DNA of 64,000 nucleotides. Origin: Afifellaceae bacterium (GTDB lineage Bacteria > Pseudomonadota > Alphaproteobacteria > Rhizobiales > Afifellaceae). Shown piece by piece: positions 43,172-52,530 of the stretch. Both the position numbers and the translations under genes were made by a program. The notes under the pieces are model-generated. The model did no database searches. It was not told the origin of the DNA and saw only the letters and a list, made by a program, of their open reading frames with translations. The DNA is taken from assembly GCA_028281235.1 (NCBI GenBank), contig JANQKG010000045.1, positions 1 through 64,000 on the forward strand. Reading direction: 5' to 3'. Numbering within the stretch: the first letter of the stretch is position 1; each line of letters opens with the position of its first letter.

Positions 43172-45376
43172 ATGATGCGCCAATACGAACTTGTCGAGAG
43201 GGTTGCCGCTTACAACCCGCAGGTTGACGAGGAATTGTTGAACCGCGCCTATGTCTACGCCATGCAGAAGCATGGTGCGCAGACGCGCGCCTCCGGCGAT
43301 CCCTACTTCTCCCATCCCCTTGAGGTCGCGGCGATCCTCACTGACTTGAGGCTCGACGATTCCTCCATCGCCGTCGCGCTTCTTCACGACACGCTTGAGG
43401 ACACGGCCGCCACCCGCGACGAGATCGACCAACTCTTCGGCGCGTCGATCGGGCGTCTGGTGGAGGGGGTCACCAAGCTGCAGCGCCTTGAGCTTGCCTC
43501 GCGCGAAGAACAGCAGGCGGAGAACCTGCGCAAGCTCCTGTTGGCGGTGGCGGAAGACATCCGCGTCCTTCTCGTCAAGCTCGCCGACCGCCTCCACAAC
43601 ATGCGCACGATCGAGCACGTGCCGGAGGAGAAGCGCGCGCGCATCGCGGAAGAGACGATGGACATCTACGCCCCGCTCGCCGGCCGTATGGGCATGCAGG
43701 GCATCCGCGACGAGCTTGAGGATCTGTCGTTTCGTGTTCTCAATCCCGAAGCCTACGGCGCCGTCTCCGACAAGCTGCACGCGCTCAGGGAGAAGAGCGG
43801 CCCGCTGGTGGAGATCGTCCAGCAGGACCTCACCGCCCGTCTGGCCAAGGAAGGCATCAACGCAATCATCCGCGGGCGGCTGAAATCGCCCTATTCGATC
43901 TTCTCCAAGACGCAGCGCAAGTCGATCGGCTTTGAGCAGCTCTCCGACGTTTTTGGCTTCCGCGTCCAGGTGGAGAACGAGGAGGATTGCTACCGCGCGC
44001 TCGGCGTCGTCCACCGCGCCTGGCCGATGGTGCCGGGCCGTTTCAAGGACTACATCTCAACGCCGAAGCAGAACGAATATCGCTCCATCCACACGACCAT
44101 CATCGGGCCGCGCCAGCAGCGCGTGGAGCTGCAGATCCGTACCGACGAGATGGAGCGCGTGGCCGAATACGGCATTGCCGCGCACCCGCTCTACAAGGAC
44201 GGCATCGCCGACGATCGCGATCGGCTGGCGGCGGAAAGCAGCGCCTATGCCTGGCTGCGTCAGACGGTTGAGCAGATCGCCCACGGCGACGCGCCGGAGG
44301 AATTCCTGGAGCACACCAAGCTGGAGCTCTTTCAAGATCAGGTCTTCTGCTTTTCTCCGAAGGGCCGGCTGATCGCGCTGCCGCGTGGCGCCACGCCCAT
44401 CGATTTCGCCTATGCCGTCCACACCGATATCGGCGACACCTGCATCGGCGCCAGGGTCAACGGGCAACTCGCGCCGCTCGGTCAGCCGCTGCAGAACGGT
44501 GACGAGGTGGAGATCATCCGTTCCGACGCACAGCGCCCGCCGGCCGCCTGGGAGGCCATCGTCGTCACCGGCAAGGCGCGCGCCGCTATCCGTCGCGCCA
44601 GCCGCAGCCAGACCCGGCGACAATACGCAGCGCTCGGGCGACATACTTTGGAGCGTCGCTTCGAGCAGGCCGGCAAGAGCCTGAACGACGAGGCGCTTTC
44701 CGCCGTGCTCGGCAAGCTCAACATGAACGAGACCGACGATCTCTTGGTGGCAGTCGGACGCAGCGAGCTGTCGCCGCAGGCCGTGCTGAAGGAGGCCTAT
44801 CCCGACTACCGCGAGGAGCGCGTCAGCGTCGCCGACGGCGCAGCGGAGGAGGGGTGGACAGCCTCGGGGCGCTCAAGCCTCAAATTCCGCTTTCCCATGG
44901 CCGAGATCGCCGGGGACGAGGAGAGCGCCATCCCCATCCGCGGCTTCGACGCTGACATCCCGGTGCGCTTCGCCCCCGAAGGCGGCGCCGTGCCCGGCGA
45001 CCGCATTGTCGGAATTCTGACATCCGGCGAGGGTATAACCATCTATCCCATCCATTCGCCGCGGCTCAGCGAGTTCGACGACGAGCCGGAGCGCTGGGTG
45101 GATGTGCGCTGGGACATCTCGGAGAACTCCACGGAGCGTTTCCCGGCACGCATTCGCGTCTCCGCGTTGAACGAGCCGGGCACCCTCGCTGCGATCGCGG
45201 AGACCATCGGCTCTGCGGACGGCAATATCGACAATCTGAGGATGCTCGGTCGCGGTCGCGACTTCACCGAGATCGAGATCGACCTGGAAGTGTGGAATTT
45301 GAAACACCTGAACCGGATTGTAACGGCTTTGCGTGAAAAGCGTGTCATGAGCCGCGTCGAGCGGGTAAATGGTTGA
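43172..45376 (+). CDS. rsh: Bifunctional (p)ppGpp synthetase/hydrolase (RelA/SpoT, Rsh)
   Basis: The 734-residue enzyme controls the stringent response. The domains, in order, are HD hydrolase (about 20-180: SHPLEVAAIL, HDTLEDT, KLADRLHNMRTI), (p)ppGpp synthetase (about 230-345: KSPYSIFSKTQRKSIGFEQLSDVFGFRV and KQNEYRSIHTTIIG), TGS (about 385-450: VFCFSPKGRLIALPRGATPIDFAYAVHTDIG) and C-terminal ACT (about 655-734). Both active sites look intact, as in other single-Rsh alphaproteobacteria. The start MMRQYELVERV at 43172 matches the family; an in-frame GTG at 43157 is an alternative. Confidence 0.96.
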   Translation: MMRQYELVERVAAYNPQVDEELLNRAYVYAMQKHGAQTRASGDPYFSHPLEVAAILTDLRLDDSSIAVALLHDTLEDTAATRDEIDQLFGASIGRLVEGVTKLQRLELASREEQQAENLRKLLLAVAEDIRVLLVKLADRLHNMRTIEHVPEEKRARIAEETMDIYAPLAGRMGMQGIRDELEDLSFRVLNPEAYGAVSDKLHALREKSGPLVEIVQQDLTARLAKEGINAIIRGRLKSPYSIFSKTQRKSIGFEQLSDVFGFRVQVENEEDCYRALGVVHRAWPMVPGRFKDYISTPKQNEYRSIHTTIIGPRQQRVELQIRTDEMERVAEYGIAAHPLYKDGIADDRDRLAAESSAYAWLRQTVEQIAHGDAPEEFLEHTKLELFQDQVFCFSPKGRLIALPRGATPIDFAYAVHTDIGDTCIGARVNGQLAPLGQPLQNGDEVEIIRSDAQRPPAAWEAIVVTGKARAAIRRASRSQTRRQYAALGRHTLERRFEQAGKSLNDEALSAVLGKLNMNETDDLLVAVGRSELSPQAVLKEAYPDYREERVSVADGAAEEGWTASGRSSLKFRFPMAEIAGDEESAIPIRGFDADIPVRFAPEGGAVPGDRIVGILTSGEGITIYPIHSPRLSEFDDEPERWVDVRWDISENSTERFPARIRVSALNEPGTLAAIAETIGSADGNIDNLRMLGRGRDFTEIEIDLEVWNLKHLNRIVTALREKRVMSRVERVNG

Positions 45377-45423
45377 GCATTGGTCGGGGGCGGTCCGGCA
45401 TATGGCCGGGCCGGTGAATAACG

Positions 45424-45996
45424 ATGCTCTTTAAGCGGCGCACGGAGCCAGGCACCTGGGGGCGGCTCAGGCTGTGGCTGTGGCCGCGCGTCAGCTGGCG
45501 GCGCTCGGCGCTGTACTATCTCAAGCGGATTCTGCGTTTATCGGGAACGCCTTACGCCATCGCGATGGGCGCGGGCATCGGCGTCTTCGCGTCCTGCACA
45601 CCATTCCTGGGTCTGCACCTGGTCTTTACGCTCGCCGTCGCCTGGCTGGTGCGCGCCAACATGATCGCCGGGGCCATCGGCACGGCGCTGGGCAATCCGC
45701 TGACTTTTCCGTTCATCTGGGCGACGACCTTCGAGATCGGCAGCATCATCCTTCGCCGCACAAGCCAGGAGCTGCCGCCGCGCCTGGAATACGAGCTGAC
45801 CAACAGGAGCTTCGAGCAGCTCCTGCCCCTGATCAAGCCGATGGCAGTTGGCGCCATTCCGCTCGGCCTGGCCGCGGGTGTCTTGACCTATCTCATTGTG
45901 TATAAAACCGTTTCGACCTATCAGGAGGCCCGCCGTAGGCGCCTGAACGGTGGCAACGGCAAGGGTCAGATGGCGCAATCCGGACAGGAGCCGTGA
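45424..45996 (+). CDS. DUF2062 membrane protein
   Basis: The 190-residue protein has the DUF2062 signature: SGTPYAIAMGAGIGVFASCTPFLGLHLVFTLAVAWLVRANMIAGAIGTALGNPLTF. At least two membrane helices surround a TPF/GNP core, and a third is near IPLGLAAGVLTYLIVYK. Its function is unknown. It sits between rsh and pdxJ, as in many alphaproteobacteria, and its stop overlaps the pdxJ GTG start by four bases. Confidence 0.88.
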   Translation: MLFKRRTEPGTWGRLRLWLWPRVSWRRSALYYLKRILRLSGTPYAIAMGAGIGVFASCTPFLGLHLVFTLAVAWLVRANMIAGAIGTALGNPLTFPFIWATTFEIGSIILRRTSQELPPRLEYELTNRSFEQLLPLIKPMAVGAIPLGLAAGVLTYLIVYKTVSTYQEARRRRLNGGNGKGQMAQSGQEP

Positions 45997-46763
45997 GCGA
46001 GCCCTCCGCACTTCGACTTGGCGTGAACATCGATCACGTGGCCACCGTTCGCAATGCGCGCGGCGGCGACGTGCCGGACCCGGTGCGCGCCGCGCTGATC
46101 GCCGAGCATGCCGGCGCTGACGGAATTACCGCGCATCTTCGCGAGGACCGGAGGCACATCACCGACAGCGACATCAGCCGCCTGATGAGCCAGTTGACCT
46201 TGCCGCTCAATCTGGAGATGGCGGCCACTGAAGAGATGCTGAGCATCGCGTTGCGCCATCAGCCGCACGCCGCATGCATCGTGCCGGAGCGGCGTGAGGA
46301 GCGCACGACCGAGGGCGGCCTCGACGCGGTCGCCGGACACAATCATCTGCAGCGCTTCGTCAGCGAGTTGGGCGGCGCCGACATCCGCGTATCGCTGTTC
46401 ATTGAACCCGACAAGAGCCAGCTTGATGCCGCCAAGCGTCTCGGCGCTCCGGTCGTGGAATTGCACACCGGCGCCTATTGCGACGCGGCGATCGCCGATG
46501 ACGGAGCAGGCGTTGAGCATCACCTCCGCCGCTTGACCGAAGCCGCCCAATACGGCGCGTCCATTGGCCTGGAGGTGCACGCCGGCCATGGCCTCACCTA
46601 TGACAGCGTGAAGCCGGTCGCCGCCATCCCCGAACTGGCGGAGTTGAACATCGGGCATTTTCTGGTCGGCGAAGCGATCTTCGTCGGGCTGCAGGCCAGC
46701 GTTTTGCGCATGCGCGCGCTTATGGACGAGGCGCGTCATCCGATGAGCACGGCGGCGCAATGA
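45993..46763 (+). CDS. pdxJ: Pyridoxine 5'-phosphate synthase
   Basis: PdxJ condenses 1-deoxyxylulose 5-phosphate with 3-amino-1-hydroxyacetone phosphate in DXP-dependent vitamin B6 synthesis. The 256-residue TIM barrel has the conserved LGVNIDHVATVRNARGG start, ADGITAHLREDRRHITDSDI with active-site His and Arg, and VELHTGAYCDA. GLEVHAGHGLTYDSVKPVAAIPELAELNIGHFLVGEAI is the C-terminal phosphate site. It starts at GTG 45993, overlapping the DUF2062 gene. Confidence 0.96.
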   Translation: MSEPSALRLGVNIDHVATVRNARGGDVPDPVRAALIAEHAGADGITAHLREDRRHITDSDISRLMSQLTLPLNLEMAATEEMLSIALRHQPHAACIVPERREERTTEGGLDAVAGHNHLQRFVSELGGADIRVSLFIEPDKSQLDAAKRLGAPVVELHTGAYCDAAIADDGAGVEHHLRRLTEAAQYGASIGLEVHAGHGLTYDSVKPVAAIPELAELNIGHFLVGEAIFVGLQASVLRMRALMDEARHPMSTAAQ

Positions 46764-46781
46764 TCGCCGGATGATCGCCCG

Positions 46782-47198
46782 ATGATAGTTGGCATCGGCA
46801 GCGATCTCATCGACATCCGGCGCATCGAAAAGACGCTGGATCGCTACGGCGAGCGTTTCATCGCCCGCGTCTTCACCGATGTGGAGCGGCGAAAGTCGGA
46901 GCGCCGGCGCGCCCGCGCCGCCTCCTACGCCAAGCGTTTCGCCGCCAAGGAGGCCTGCTCCAAGGCGCTGGGCACCGGGCTACGCGCCGGCGTTTTCTGG
47001 CGCGACATGGGGGTGGTCAATCTCAGCTCGGGCAAGCCCACCATGGCGCTGACGGGAGGGGCCGCAGAGCGGCTGGCGGCGCTGATGCCGGGCGACGCGG
47101 AGCCCGTCATTCATCTCACCATCACCGACGATTGGCCGCTGGCTCAGGCCTTTGTGATCATCGAAGCGGTCAATCTCGCCGCAAAGCCGCCGCATTAG
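46782..47198 (+). CDS. acpS: Holo-[acyl-carrier-protein] synthase
   Basis: AcpS transfers 4'-phosphopantetheine from CoA to ACP. The 138-residue protein carries the two family motifs: [31 protein letters not shown] with the metal-binding Asp, and [18 protein letters not shown] with the F-x-x-K-E-A-x-x-K-A-L-G-T motif. It lies 18 bases after pdxJ, the usual alphaproteobacterial order. Confidence 0.96.
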   Translation: MIVGIGSDLIDIRRIEKTLDRYGERFIARVFTDVERRKSERRRARAASYAKRFAAKEACSKALGTGLRAGVFWRDMGVVNLSSGKPTMALTGGAAERLAALMPGDAEPVIHLTITDDWPLAQAFVIIEAVNLAAKPPH

Positions 47199-47291
47199 TC
47201 GCGCTTGTCCCGCGCCGGTGCTCGCCGCGGCAATTGCAGCCGGGGGACCCACCCTATAAACCTCTTCACGAATCAGGCTGGAGCAGTGAGC

Positions 47292-48047
47292 GTGGCGGAT
47301 CGAAGCGCCGAGAAGGAATCGCAAACCGGCGGCGTCTGGGAAGTCATCAAGGTCATCGTAGAGGCTTTGCTGATCGCCTTGGTCTTCCGCACCTTCCTCT
47401 ACCATCCGTTCAACATTCCCTCCGGCTCCATGGAGCCGACCTTGCTGATCGGCGACTATCTGTTCGTCTCCAAGTTCAGCTATGGATACAGCCGCTATTC
47501 GTTTCCTGTTGATCTCTCCTTCATCGACGGGCGTATCTGGCAGGGCGAGGGTCCCGAGCGCGGCGACATCGCCGTCTTCCGACCGCCGCGTGAGCCAGGC
47601 ACCGATTACATCAAGCGCATCGTCGGGCTCCCTGGCGACCGCATCCAGATGCGCGACGGCGAGCTTCTCATCAACGGCCGCGCGGTAGAGCGCGAGGAGG
47701 CCGGCACTTGGGACGGCGCCGACAGGTTTGGCCGTCCCGGCGTCAAGCAATACCGTGAGACGCTGCCCAACGGCGTCAGTTACATTACGCTCGACATGAC
47801 CGAGAACGGGCCGGGCGACAACACGCGGGTTTTCGAGGTGCCACCTGGCAATTACTTCCTCATGGGCGACAACCGCGACAACTCGCAGGACAGCCGCTTC
47901 CTCAACGGCCCGGTCGGCTTCGTCCCAGCGGAGAATTTGGTTGGCCGCGCCGACATCATTTTCTTCTCCGTGGATGACGCGCCGGCCTGGGCGTTCTGGC
48001 AATGGCCGTGGACGGTTCGCCCGGAGCGCCTGTTCGACGCTCTATGA
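47292..48047 (+). CDS. lepB: Signal peptidase I
   Basis: LepB removes signal peptides at the outer face of the inner membrane. The 251-residue protein has a single N-terminal membrane anchor (VIKVIVEALLIALVFRTFLY), box B with catalytic Ser46 in NIPSGSMEPTLLIGDYLFV, box D with general-base Lys108 in YIKRIVGLPGDRIQ, and box E MGDNRDNSQDSRF. The GTG at 47292 is chosen because GGAG lies eight bases upstream; another GTG at 47286 is closer to that site than usual. Its stop overlaps rnc as ATGA. Confidence 0.95.
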   Translation: MADRSAEKESQTGGVWEVIKVIVEALLIALVFRTFLYHPFNIPSGSMEPTLLIGDYLFVSKFSYGYSRYSFPVDLSFIDGRIWQGEGPERGDIAVFRPPREPGTDYIKRIVGLPGDRIQMRDGELLINGRAVEREEAGTWDGADRFGRPGVKQYRETLPNGVSYITLDMTENGPGDNTRVFEVPPGNYFLMGDNRDNSQDSRFLNGPVGFVPAENLVGRADIIFFSVDDAPAWAFWQWPWTVRPERLFDAL

Positions 48048-48736
48048 GCGACGGCGATCTGCGCCGCCTTGAGGACAAGCTCAGCCATGTCTTTGGCGAT
48101 AGGGAGCTGCTTGTCCGCGCGCTGACCCATGCCAGCGCCATCGACGGCAACAGTGCCGGCCGGACCTATCAGCGGCTGGAATTCCTGGGCGACCGCGTAC
48201 TCGGCCTCGTTGTCACGGATATCCTGGTGGAGGGCTTTCCGGATGCGCGGGAGGGCGATCTTTCGCGCATGCTGTCGAAACTGGTCAGCCGCGACACCTG
48301 CGCGGAGGTCGCCGACGAGATGGTGCTGGCGGAGCACGTCCTGGTCGGCGGCGGCCCCAAGGGACGCAGCCCCGCGACGCGGAGCGTGCTGGCCGATGTC
48401 TGTGAATCGCTGATTGGCGCGATCTATCGCGACGGCGATCTGGATGCGGCGCGCCGCATGATTGAGCGCTATTGGCTGCCGCGCATTGAATCAATGCGCG
48501 GCCCGCTTCGCGACGCCAAGACGGCGTTGCAGGAATGGGCGCATCAGCGTGGTCTCGACGCGCCGCTTTATGCCGAGGTCTCGCGCTCCGGCCCCGACCA
48601 TGCGCCAGAATTTGAGATCGAGGCGCGCGTCGCTGACGCCGAGCCGGGACGCGGAAGCGGCCGCTCCAAGCGCGAAGCGGAGCAGGCCGCCGCTGAAGCT
48701 GTGCTGCGCCGCGAGGGCGTGTGGGAGGAGGAATGA
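48044..48736 (+). CDS. rnc: Ribonuclease III
   Basis: RNase III cleaves double-stranded RNA during rRNA processing and mRNA decay. The 230-residue protein has the signature YQRLEFLGDRVLGLVV, with catalytic Glu and Asp, and the second acidic pair in SVLADVCESLIGAIYRDGD. A C-terminal dsRBD (about 157-225) contains DAKTALQEWAHQRG and SKREAEQAAAEAVL. The ATG at 48044 overlaps the lepB stop, so lepB-rnc are co-translated. A repeat separates rnc from era, which are normally adjacent. Confidence 0.96.
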   Translation: MSDGDLRRLEDKLSHVFGDRELLVRALTHASAIDGNSAGRTYQRLEFLGDRVLGLVVTDILVEGFPDAREGDLSRMLSKLVSRDTCAEVADEMVLAEHVLVGGGPKGRSPATRSVLADVCESLIGAIYRDGDLDAARRMIERYWLPRIESMRGPLRDAKTALQEWAHQRGLDAPLYAEVSRSGPDHAPEFEIEARVADAEPGRGSGRSKREAEQAAAEAVLRREGVWEEE

Positions 48737-48751
48737 GCGTCAGCGATGGCA

Positions 48752-48939
48752 CACCTCCCCCTTGCGGAGAGGTCGAAATTCGAAGCGCCGCGAAGCGGCG
48801 CGCACGAATTTCGGGTGGGGGTCCTTATCCCGCGATGATTCCCGCTCACCCCCACCCGAATCCGGCTGCGCTTCCGCCTTCGCCAAAGCCTCGGCGAAAC
48901 CGCTTGCCGGCTTCGACCTCCCCGCAAGGTGGAGGTGGG
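48752..48939. repeat. CCTCCCCCTTG hairpin repeat, copy 2, between rnc and era
   Basis: The outer arms are CACCTCCCCCTTGCGGAGAGGTCGA and TTCGACCTCCCCGCAAGGTGGAGGTG. Inside are GAAATTCG and CGAATTTCGGGTGGGGGT and a second inverted portion with CGGCTGCGCTTCCGCCTTC. It may be two oppositely oriented units joined head to head. It recurs at 16611-16680 and 52531-52688. Confidence 0.8.
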
Positions 48940-48962
48940 TGCGGTGCAAGGCGCGCTTTGGG

Positions 48963-49907
48963 ATGACTCAGCCGAAGCGTCCCACCCCGGCTCAGACCCA
49001 AGCATCCGCCGCCCGTTGCGGCTTCGTGGCGCTGATCGGCGCGCCGAATGCCGGCAAGTCGACGCTGCTCAACGCGCTGGTCGGTCAGAAGATCGCCATC
49101 GTGACCCACAAGGTGCAGACGACAAGGGCGCTGGTCCGCGGCATCACGATCCACGACAACGCCCAGATCGTGTTCGTCGATACGCCCGGCATCTTCGCGC
49201 CGAAGCGTCGGCTGGAGCGCGCCATGGTGACGACCGCCTGGGGCGGTGCGGCGGACGCTGAAATCGTGGCGCTGTTGATCGACGCCAAACGCGGCGTCGG
49301 CGACGAGGACCGCGCCATCGCCGAGAGGCTCGCCGCCTTTCCGGCAAGCCGCGAGCGCGTGCTGATCCTCAACAAGGTGGACATCGTGAAGCGCGAGGCG
49401 CTTCTGGCGCTGGCGGAGGAAGCGAACGCTCTCGCCAGCTTCGCGCGGACCTTCATGGTCTCCGCGCTGACCGGCGACGGAATCGGCGATCTTCTCGACT
49501 ATTTTGCCGCCTCAATGCCGGAGGGGCCGTTCCTCTATCCCGAAGACCAGATGACGGACTTGCCGCTGCGCTGGCTCGCCGCGGAGATCACGCGCGAGAA
49601 GCTGATGCTGCGGCTCCATGACGAGCTGCCTTATCGCTCCACCGTGGAGACGGAGAGCTGGACGGAAAAGAAGAACGGCATCCGCATCGAGCAGACGGTC
49701 TATGTGGAGCGCGACAGCCAGCGCAAGATCGTGCTCGGTCGAGGCGGGCAGGCGATCAAGGCGATCTCAACGGCCGCGCGCGAGGAGATTTCGGAGCTGG
49801 TAGGCGCGCCCGTGCACCTCTTCCTCTTCGTGAAGGTGCGTGAGAAATGGGGCGAAGACCCCGCCCGCTACCGCGAGATGGGGATCGAGTTTCCAAAGAC
49901 GTCGTGA
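48963..49907 (+). CDS. era: GTPase Era
   Basis: Era is a ribosome-biogenesis GTPase that binds the 3' end of 16S rRNA. The 314-residue protein has G1 GAPNAGKS at residues 26-33, G2 around THKVQTTRALVRGI, G3 VDTPGIF, G4 NKVD and G5 VSAL. The C-terminal KH domain contains VERDSQRKIVLGRGGQAIKAISTAAREEI. The first 20 residues are a variable lead. The ATG at 48963 lies just after repeat copy 2, so the repeat may have altered its 5' region. Confidence 0.96.
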   Translation: MTQPKRPTPAQTQASAARCGFVALIGAPNAGKSTLLNALVGQKIAIVTHKVQTTRALVRGITIHDNAQIVFVDTPGIFAPKRRLERAMVTTAWGGAADAEIVALLIDAKRGVGDEDRAIAERLAAFPASRERVLILNKVDIVKREALLALAEEANALASFARTFMVSALTGDGIGDLLDYFAASMPEGPFLYPEDQMTDLPLRWLAAEITREKLMLRLHDELPYRSTVETESWTEKKNGIRIEQTVYVERDSQRKIVLGRGGQAIKAISTAAREEISELVGAPVHLFLFVKVREKWGEDPARYREMGIEFPKTS

Positions 49908-49931
49908 GTGATTGCATTGCTGCAATCCACT

Positions 49932-49949
49932 ATGATATCATGATATCAT
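49932..49949. promoter_or_regulatory. Perfect 18-bp palindrome, likely FitA/VapB operator
   Basis: ATGATATCATGATATCAT is a perfect palindrome made of two tandem ATGATATC-type half-sites. It ends 13 bases before the antitoxin ATG. Ribbon-helix-helix antitoxins bind such tandem half-sites to repress their own operon. Confidence 0.75.
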
Positions 49950-49962
49950 CTAAGGGGTCGAA

Positions 49963-50211
49963 ATGGCTCAGATTATCGTTCGCAATCTCGACCATGACGT
50001 GAAGACCAAGCTCCAAACGCGGGCGCGGCGACACGGGAGGAGCACCGAGGAGGAGGTGCGCGAGATCCTGCGCAATGTCGTGAAGGATGACAGCCAGGCG
50101 AAGCCGGGACTGGGATCGCAAATTGCGGAGCTCTTTGAGGGGCTTGGGCTGAACGAGGAGATTCCTGAGCAGCGCGGTCAGCCGGCTCGGCCAGCCGATT
50201 TCGATAGTTGA
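49963..50211 (+). CDS. FitA/VapB-type ribbon-helix-helix antitoxin
   Basis: The 82-residue antitoxin has an N-terminal RHH DNA-binding motif (AQIIVRNLDHDVKTKLQTRARRHGRSTEEEVREILRNVV). Its C-terminus is flexible and Pro/Gln-rich and should thread into the toxin. The RNLD..K.KL.. opening with GRSTEEEVREIL is the FitA-like signature. It overlaps the toxin gene by four bases. The palindrome just upstream is the likely autoregulatory site, where toxin-antitoxin complexes repress transcription. Confidence 0.88.
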   Translation: MAQIIVRNLDHDVKTKLQTRARRHGRSTEEEVREILRNVVKDDSQAKPGLGSQIAELFEGLGLNEEIPEQRGQPARPADFDS

Positions 50212-50627
50212 TCATTCTCGACACCAATGTCCTCTCGGCAATGATGCAGGACAAGCGCGATCCCGCAGTCGCCCGTTGGCTGGATGGCTTGCCGGCTGAG
50301 TCCGTGTGGACGACGTCCATTAATGTCTACGAGCTTCGATACGGCATTGAGCTTCTGACGGTCGGCCGCAAGCGGCGCAGCCTGGAGGCGGCTCTGGATC
50401 GACTGCTACAGTTCGTGATGGACGCCCGCGTTCTGCCGTTCGATACCGCCGCTGCCGAAAGAGCAGGCCAGCTTGCAGCCGCCGGCCGAAAAGCCGGCCG
50501 ACCAACTGACACACGGGACGTTCAGATCGCCGGCATAGCCGCAGCCAGGAAGGCGACGCTGGCAACAAGAAACATTCGGCATTTTGAAGCCGCCGGCCTG
50601 AGCATCATCGACCCTTGGTCCTTCTGA
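50208..50627 (+). CDS. FitB/VapC-type PIN-domain toxin
   Basis: The 139-residue PIN RNase has the expected acidic quartet: Asp5 in IILDTNVLS, Glu in [14 protein letters not shown], Asp in [11 protein letters not shown] and an Asn/Asp position in [13 protein letters not shown], ending in IDPWSF as in FitB. FitB-like toxins cleave RNA, often tRNA. Start codon TTG 50208 overlaps the antitoxin stop (TTGA), an arrangement that couples toxin translation to antitoxin. The pair interrupts the era-recO order and is an acquired module. Confidence 0.87.
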   Translation: MIILDTNVLSAMMQDKRDPAVARWLDGLPAESVWTTSINVYELRYGIELLTVGRKRRSLEAALDRLLQFVMDARVLPFDTAAAERAGQLAAAGRKAGRPTDTRDVQIAGIAAARKATLATRNIRHFEAAGLSIIDPWSF

Positions 50628-50748
50628 CACGAGAGACCGGCCGCCGGCTGACGTTGGCCTGTCATACGGCCCGAGCGCAAGCCGGACCGAACGCGGCCGG
50701 CCTCGACCTTTCCCCACCGCCCGCTTTGGTGTAGGGAGCCTCCCGCCC

Positions 50749-51675
50749 ATGCACCCGATCATCTCCATCCGTGACCTCTCCAAGACCTACGAATCCGGCT
50801 TTCAGGCGCTGAAAAGCGTCAATCTGGATATCTACAAAGGAGAGATTTTCGCTCTGCTCGGCCCCAACGGCGCCGGCAAGACGACGCTCATTTCCATCAT
50901 ATGCGGGCTGGTCAATCCAAGCACGGGCACGGTGACCGCGGGCGGGCATGACATCATGCGCGACTATCGCGCCGCCCGCGAGCAGATCGGCCTTGTGCCG
51001 CAGGAGATCACCACCGACGCGTTTGAAAGCGTCTGGGCCAACGTCAATTACAGCCGCGGGCTCTTCGGCAAGCCGAAGAACCATGACTTCGTGGAGAAGG
51101 TGCTGCGCGATCTGTCGCTGTGGGACAAGAAGGATTCCAAGATCATGACGCTGTCCGGCGGCATGAAGCGGCGCCTCCTGATCGCCAAGGCGCTGGCGCA
51201 CGAACCGGATATTCTGTTCCTCGACGAGCCGACAGCCGGCGTCGATGTGGAGCTTCGCCACGACATGTGGCGGCTCATCCGCGGGCTGGCGGAGACCGGC
51301 GTCACCATCATTCTCACCACGCACTACATTGTAGAAGCGGAGCAGATGGCGGAACGCGTCGGCGTCATCAATCACGGCGAGATCATCCTGGTGGAAGGCA
51401 AAGCGGAGCTGATGCGCAAGCTCGGTAAGAAGCAGCTCACGCTGGAGCTGCACGCGGAACTGACCGCCGTTCCAGATGGCCTGGCGGATTTTGATTTGGA
51501 GCTTGCCGGCGAAGGCCGGAAGCTTGTCTACACCTACGACACACAAAAAGAGCGCACGGGCATCACGCGGCTTCTGGCCGAATTGAACGCGCAGCAGATC
51601 CGCTTTCGTGACCTGTCGACCAGCGAAAGCTCGCTGGAGGAGATCTTCGTCAGCCTGGTAAAGAGGGACGCATGA
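50749..51675 (+). CDS. ABC transporter ATP-binding protein, YadG-like
   Basis: The 308-residue ATPase has Walker [15 protein letters not shown], a Q-loop near [16 protein letters not shown] (typical of the YadG type), signature [15 protein letters not shown], Walker [16 protein letters not shown] and switch His in [12 protein letters not shown]-terminal accessory stretch of about 90 residues follows, as in drug/polysaccharide exporter ATPases. It overlaps the permease start by four bases. The system probably exports a small molecule or lipid; no substrate can be named. Confidence 0.9.
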   Translation: MHPIISIRDLSKTYESGFQALKSVNLDIYKGEIFALLGPNGAGKTTLISIICGLVNPSTGTVTAGGHDIMRDYRAAREQIGLVPQEITTDAFESVWANVNYSRGLFGKPKNHDFVEKVLRDLSLWDKKDSKIMTLSGGMKRRLLIAKALAHEPDILFLDEPTAGVDVELRHDMWRLIRGLAETGVTIILTTHYIVEAEQMAERVGVINHGEIILVEGKAELMRKLGKKQLTLELHAELTAVPDGLADFDLELAGEGRKLVYTYDTQKERTGITRLLAELNAQQIRFRDLSTSESSLEEIFVSLVKRDA

Positions 51676-52433
51676 ACCTTCGAGGCGCGCAAGCCATCTA
51701 TCTCTATGAAATGGCGCGCACCGGGCGCACGCTTCTGCAAAGCGTGCTCTCGCCGGTCATCTCCACCTCGCTCTATTTCGTCGTCTTCGGCGGCGCGATC
51801 GGCTCACGCATCGTGGAGATCGACGGCGTGAGCTATGGCGCGTTCATCGTGCCCGGCCTCTTGATGCTGATGCTCTTGATGCAATCGATCTCCAATGCGG
51901 CGTTCGGCATCTATTTCCCGAAATTCGTCGGCACGATCTTTGAGGTGCTGTCTGCGCCGATCTCTCCGTTTGAGATCGTGCTCGGCTATGTCGGCGCCGC
52001 CGCCACAAAGTCGATCATTCTGGGGCTGATCATCCTGGCGACCGCCTGGATGTTCGTCGACGTCCGGATCGAGCACCCGTTCATGATGATCACGTTCCTG
52101 GTGCTGACGGCGGTGACGTTCAGCCTATTCGGCTTCATCATCGGCATCTGGGCGGACAGCTTTGAGAAGCTGCAGATCGTGCCGCTTCTGATCGTCACGC
52201 CACTCGTCTTCCTGGGCGGCAGCTTCTACACGATCGATATGCTGCCGCCCTTCTGGCAGACCGTGTCGCTGTTCAACCCGGTGGTCTATCTGATCAGCGG
52301 CATGCGCTGGAGTTTTTACGAGAACGCCGATGTCAGCCTGTGGGTGAGCCTCAGCATGACGTTGGTCTTCCTGGCGCTCTGCCTGACGGCGGTCTGGTGG
52401 ATCTTCCGCTCCGGCTACCGGCTGAAGCCTTAG
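51672..52433 (+). CDS. ABC-2 type exporter permease, YadH-like
   Basis: The 253-residue permease has six membrane helices and the ABC-2 conserved pattern: [25 protein letters not shown] in the N-terminal part, [21 protein letters not shown], and the C-terminal PLIFLGGSFY-type segment ([21 protein letters not shown]) before [12 protein letters not shown]. It forms a homodimer with two ATPase subunits. The start ATGAACC at 51672 overlaps the ATPase stop. Confidence 0.9.
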   Translation: MNLRGAQAIYLYEMARTGRTLLQSVLSPVISTSLYFVVFGGAIGSRIVEIDGVSYGAFIVPGLLMLMLLMQSISNAAFGIYFPKFVGTIFEVLSAPISPFEIVLGYVGAAATKSIILGLIILATAWMFVDVRIEHPFMMITFLVLTAVTFSLFGFIIGIWADSFEKLQIVPLLIVTPLVFLGGSFYTIDMLPPFWQTVSLFNPVVYLISGMRWSFYENADVSLWVSLSMTLVFLALCLTAVWWIFRSGYRLKP

Positions 52434-52450
52434 GGCTCGATCTTTTCTTG

Positions 52451-52500
52451 GAGCATGATCTTATCCGAAAACCGGCAGCCACTTCTCGGGATCATGCTCA
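52451..52500. repeat. TAGAGC-type repeat, copy D (partial, inverted)
   Basis: The plus strand reads GAGCATGATCTTATCCGAAA..CTTCTCGGGATCATGCTC. Its reverse complement matches the left module of copies B and C (GAGCATGATCCCGA..AAGTGG..CGGTTTTCGGATAAGATCATGCTC). Only this first module is present; the terminal hairpin is missing. Confidence 0.8.
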
Positions 52501-52530
52501 GCAGACGGGCGCGGGCCGCGAGCACGGATT

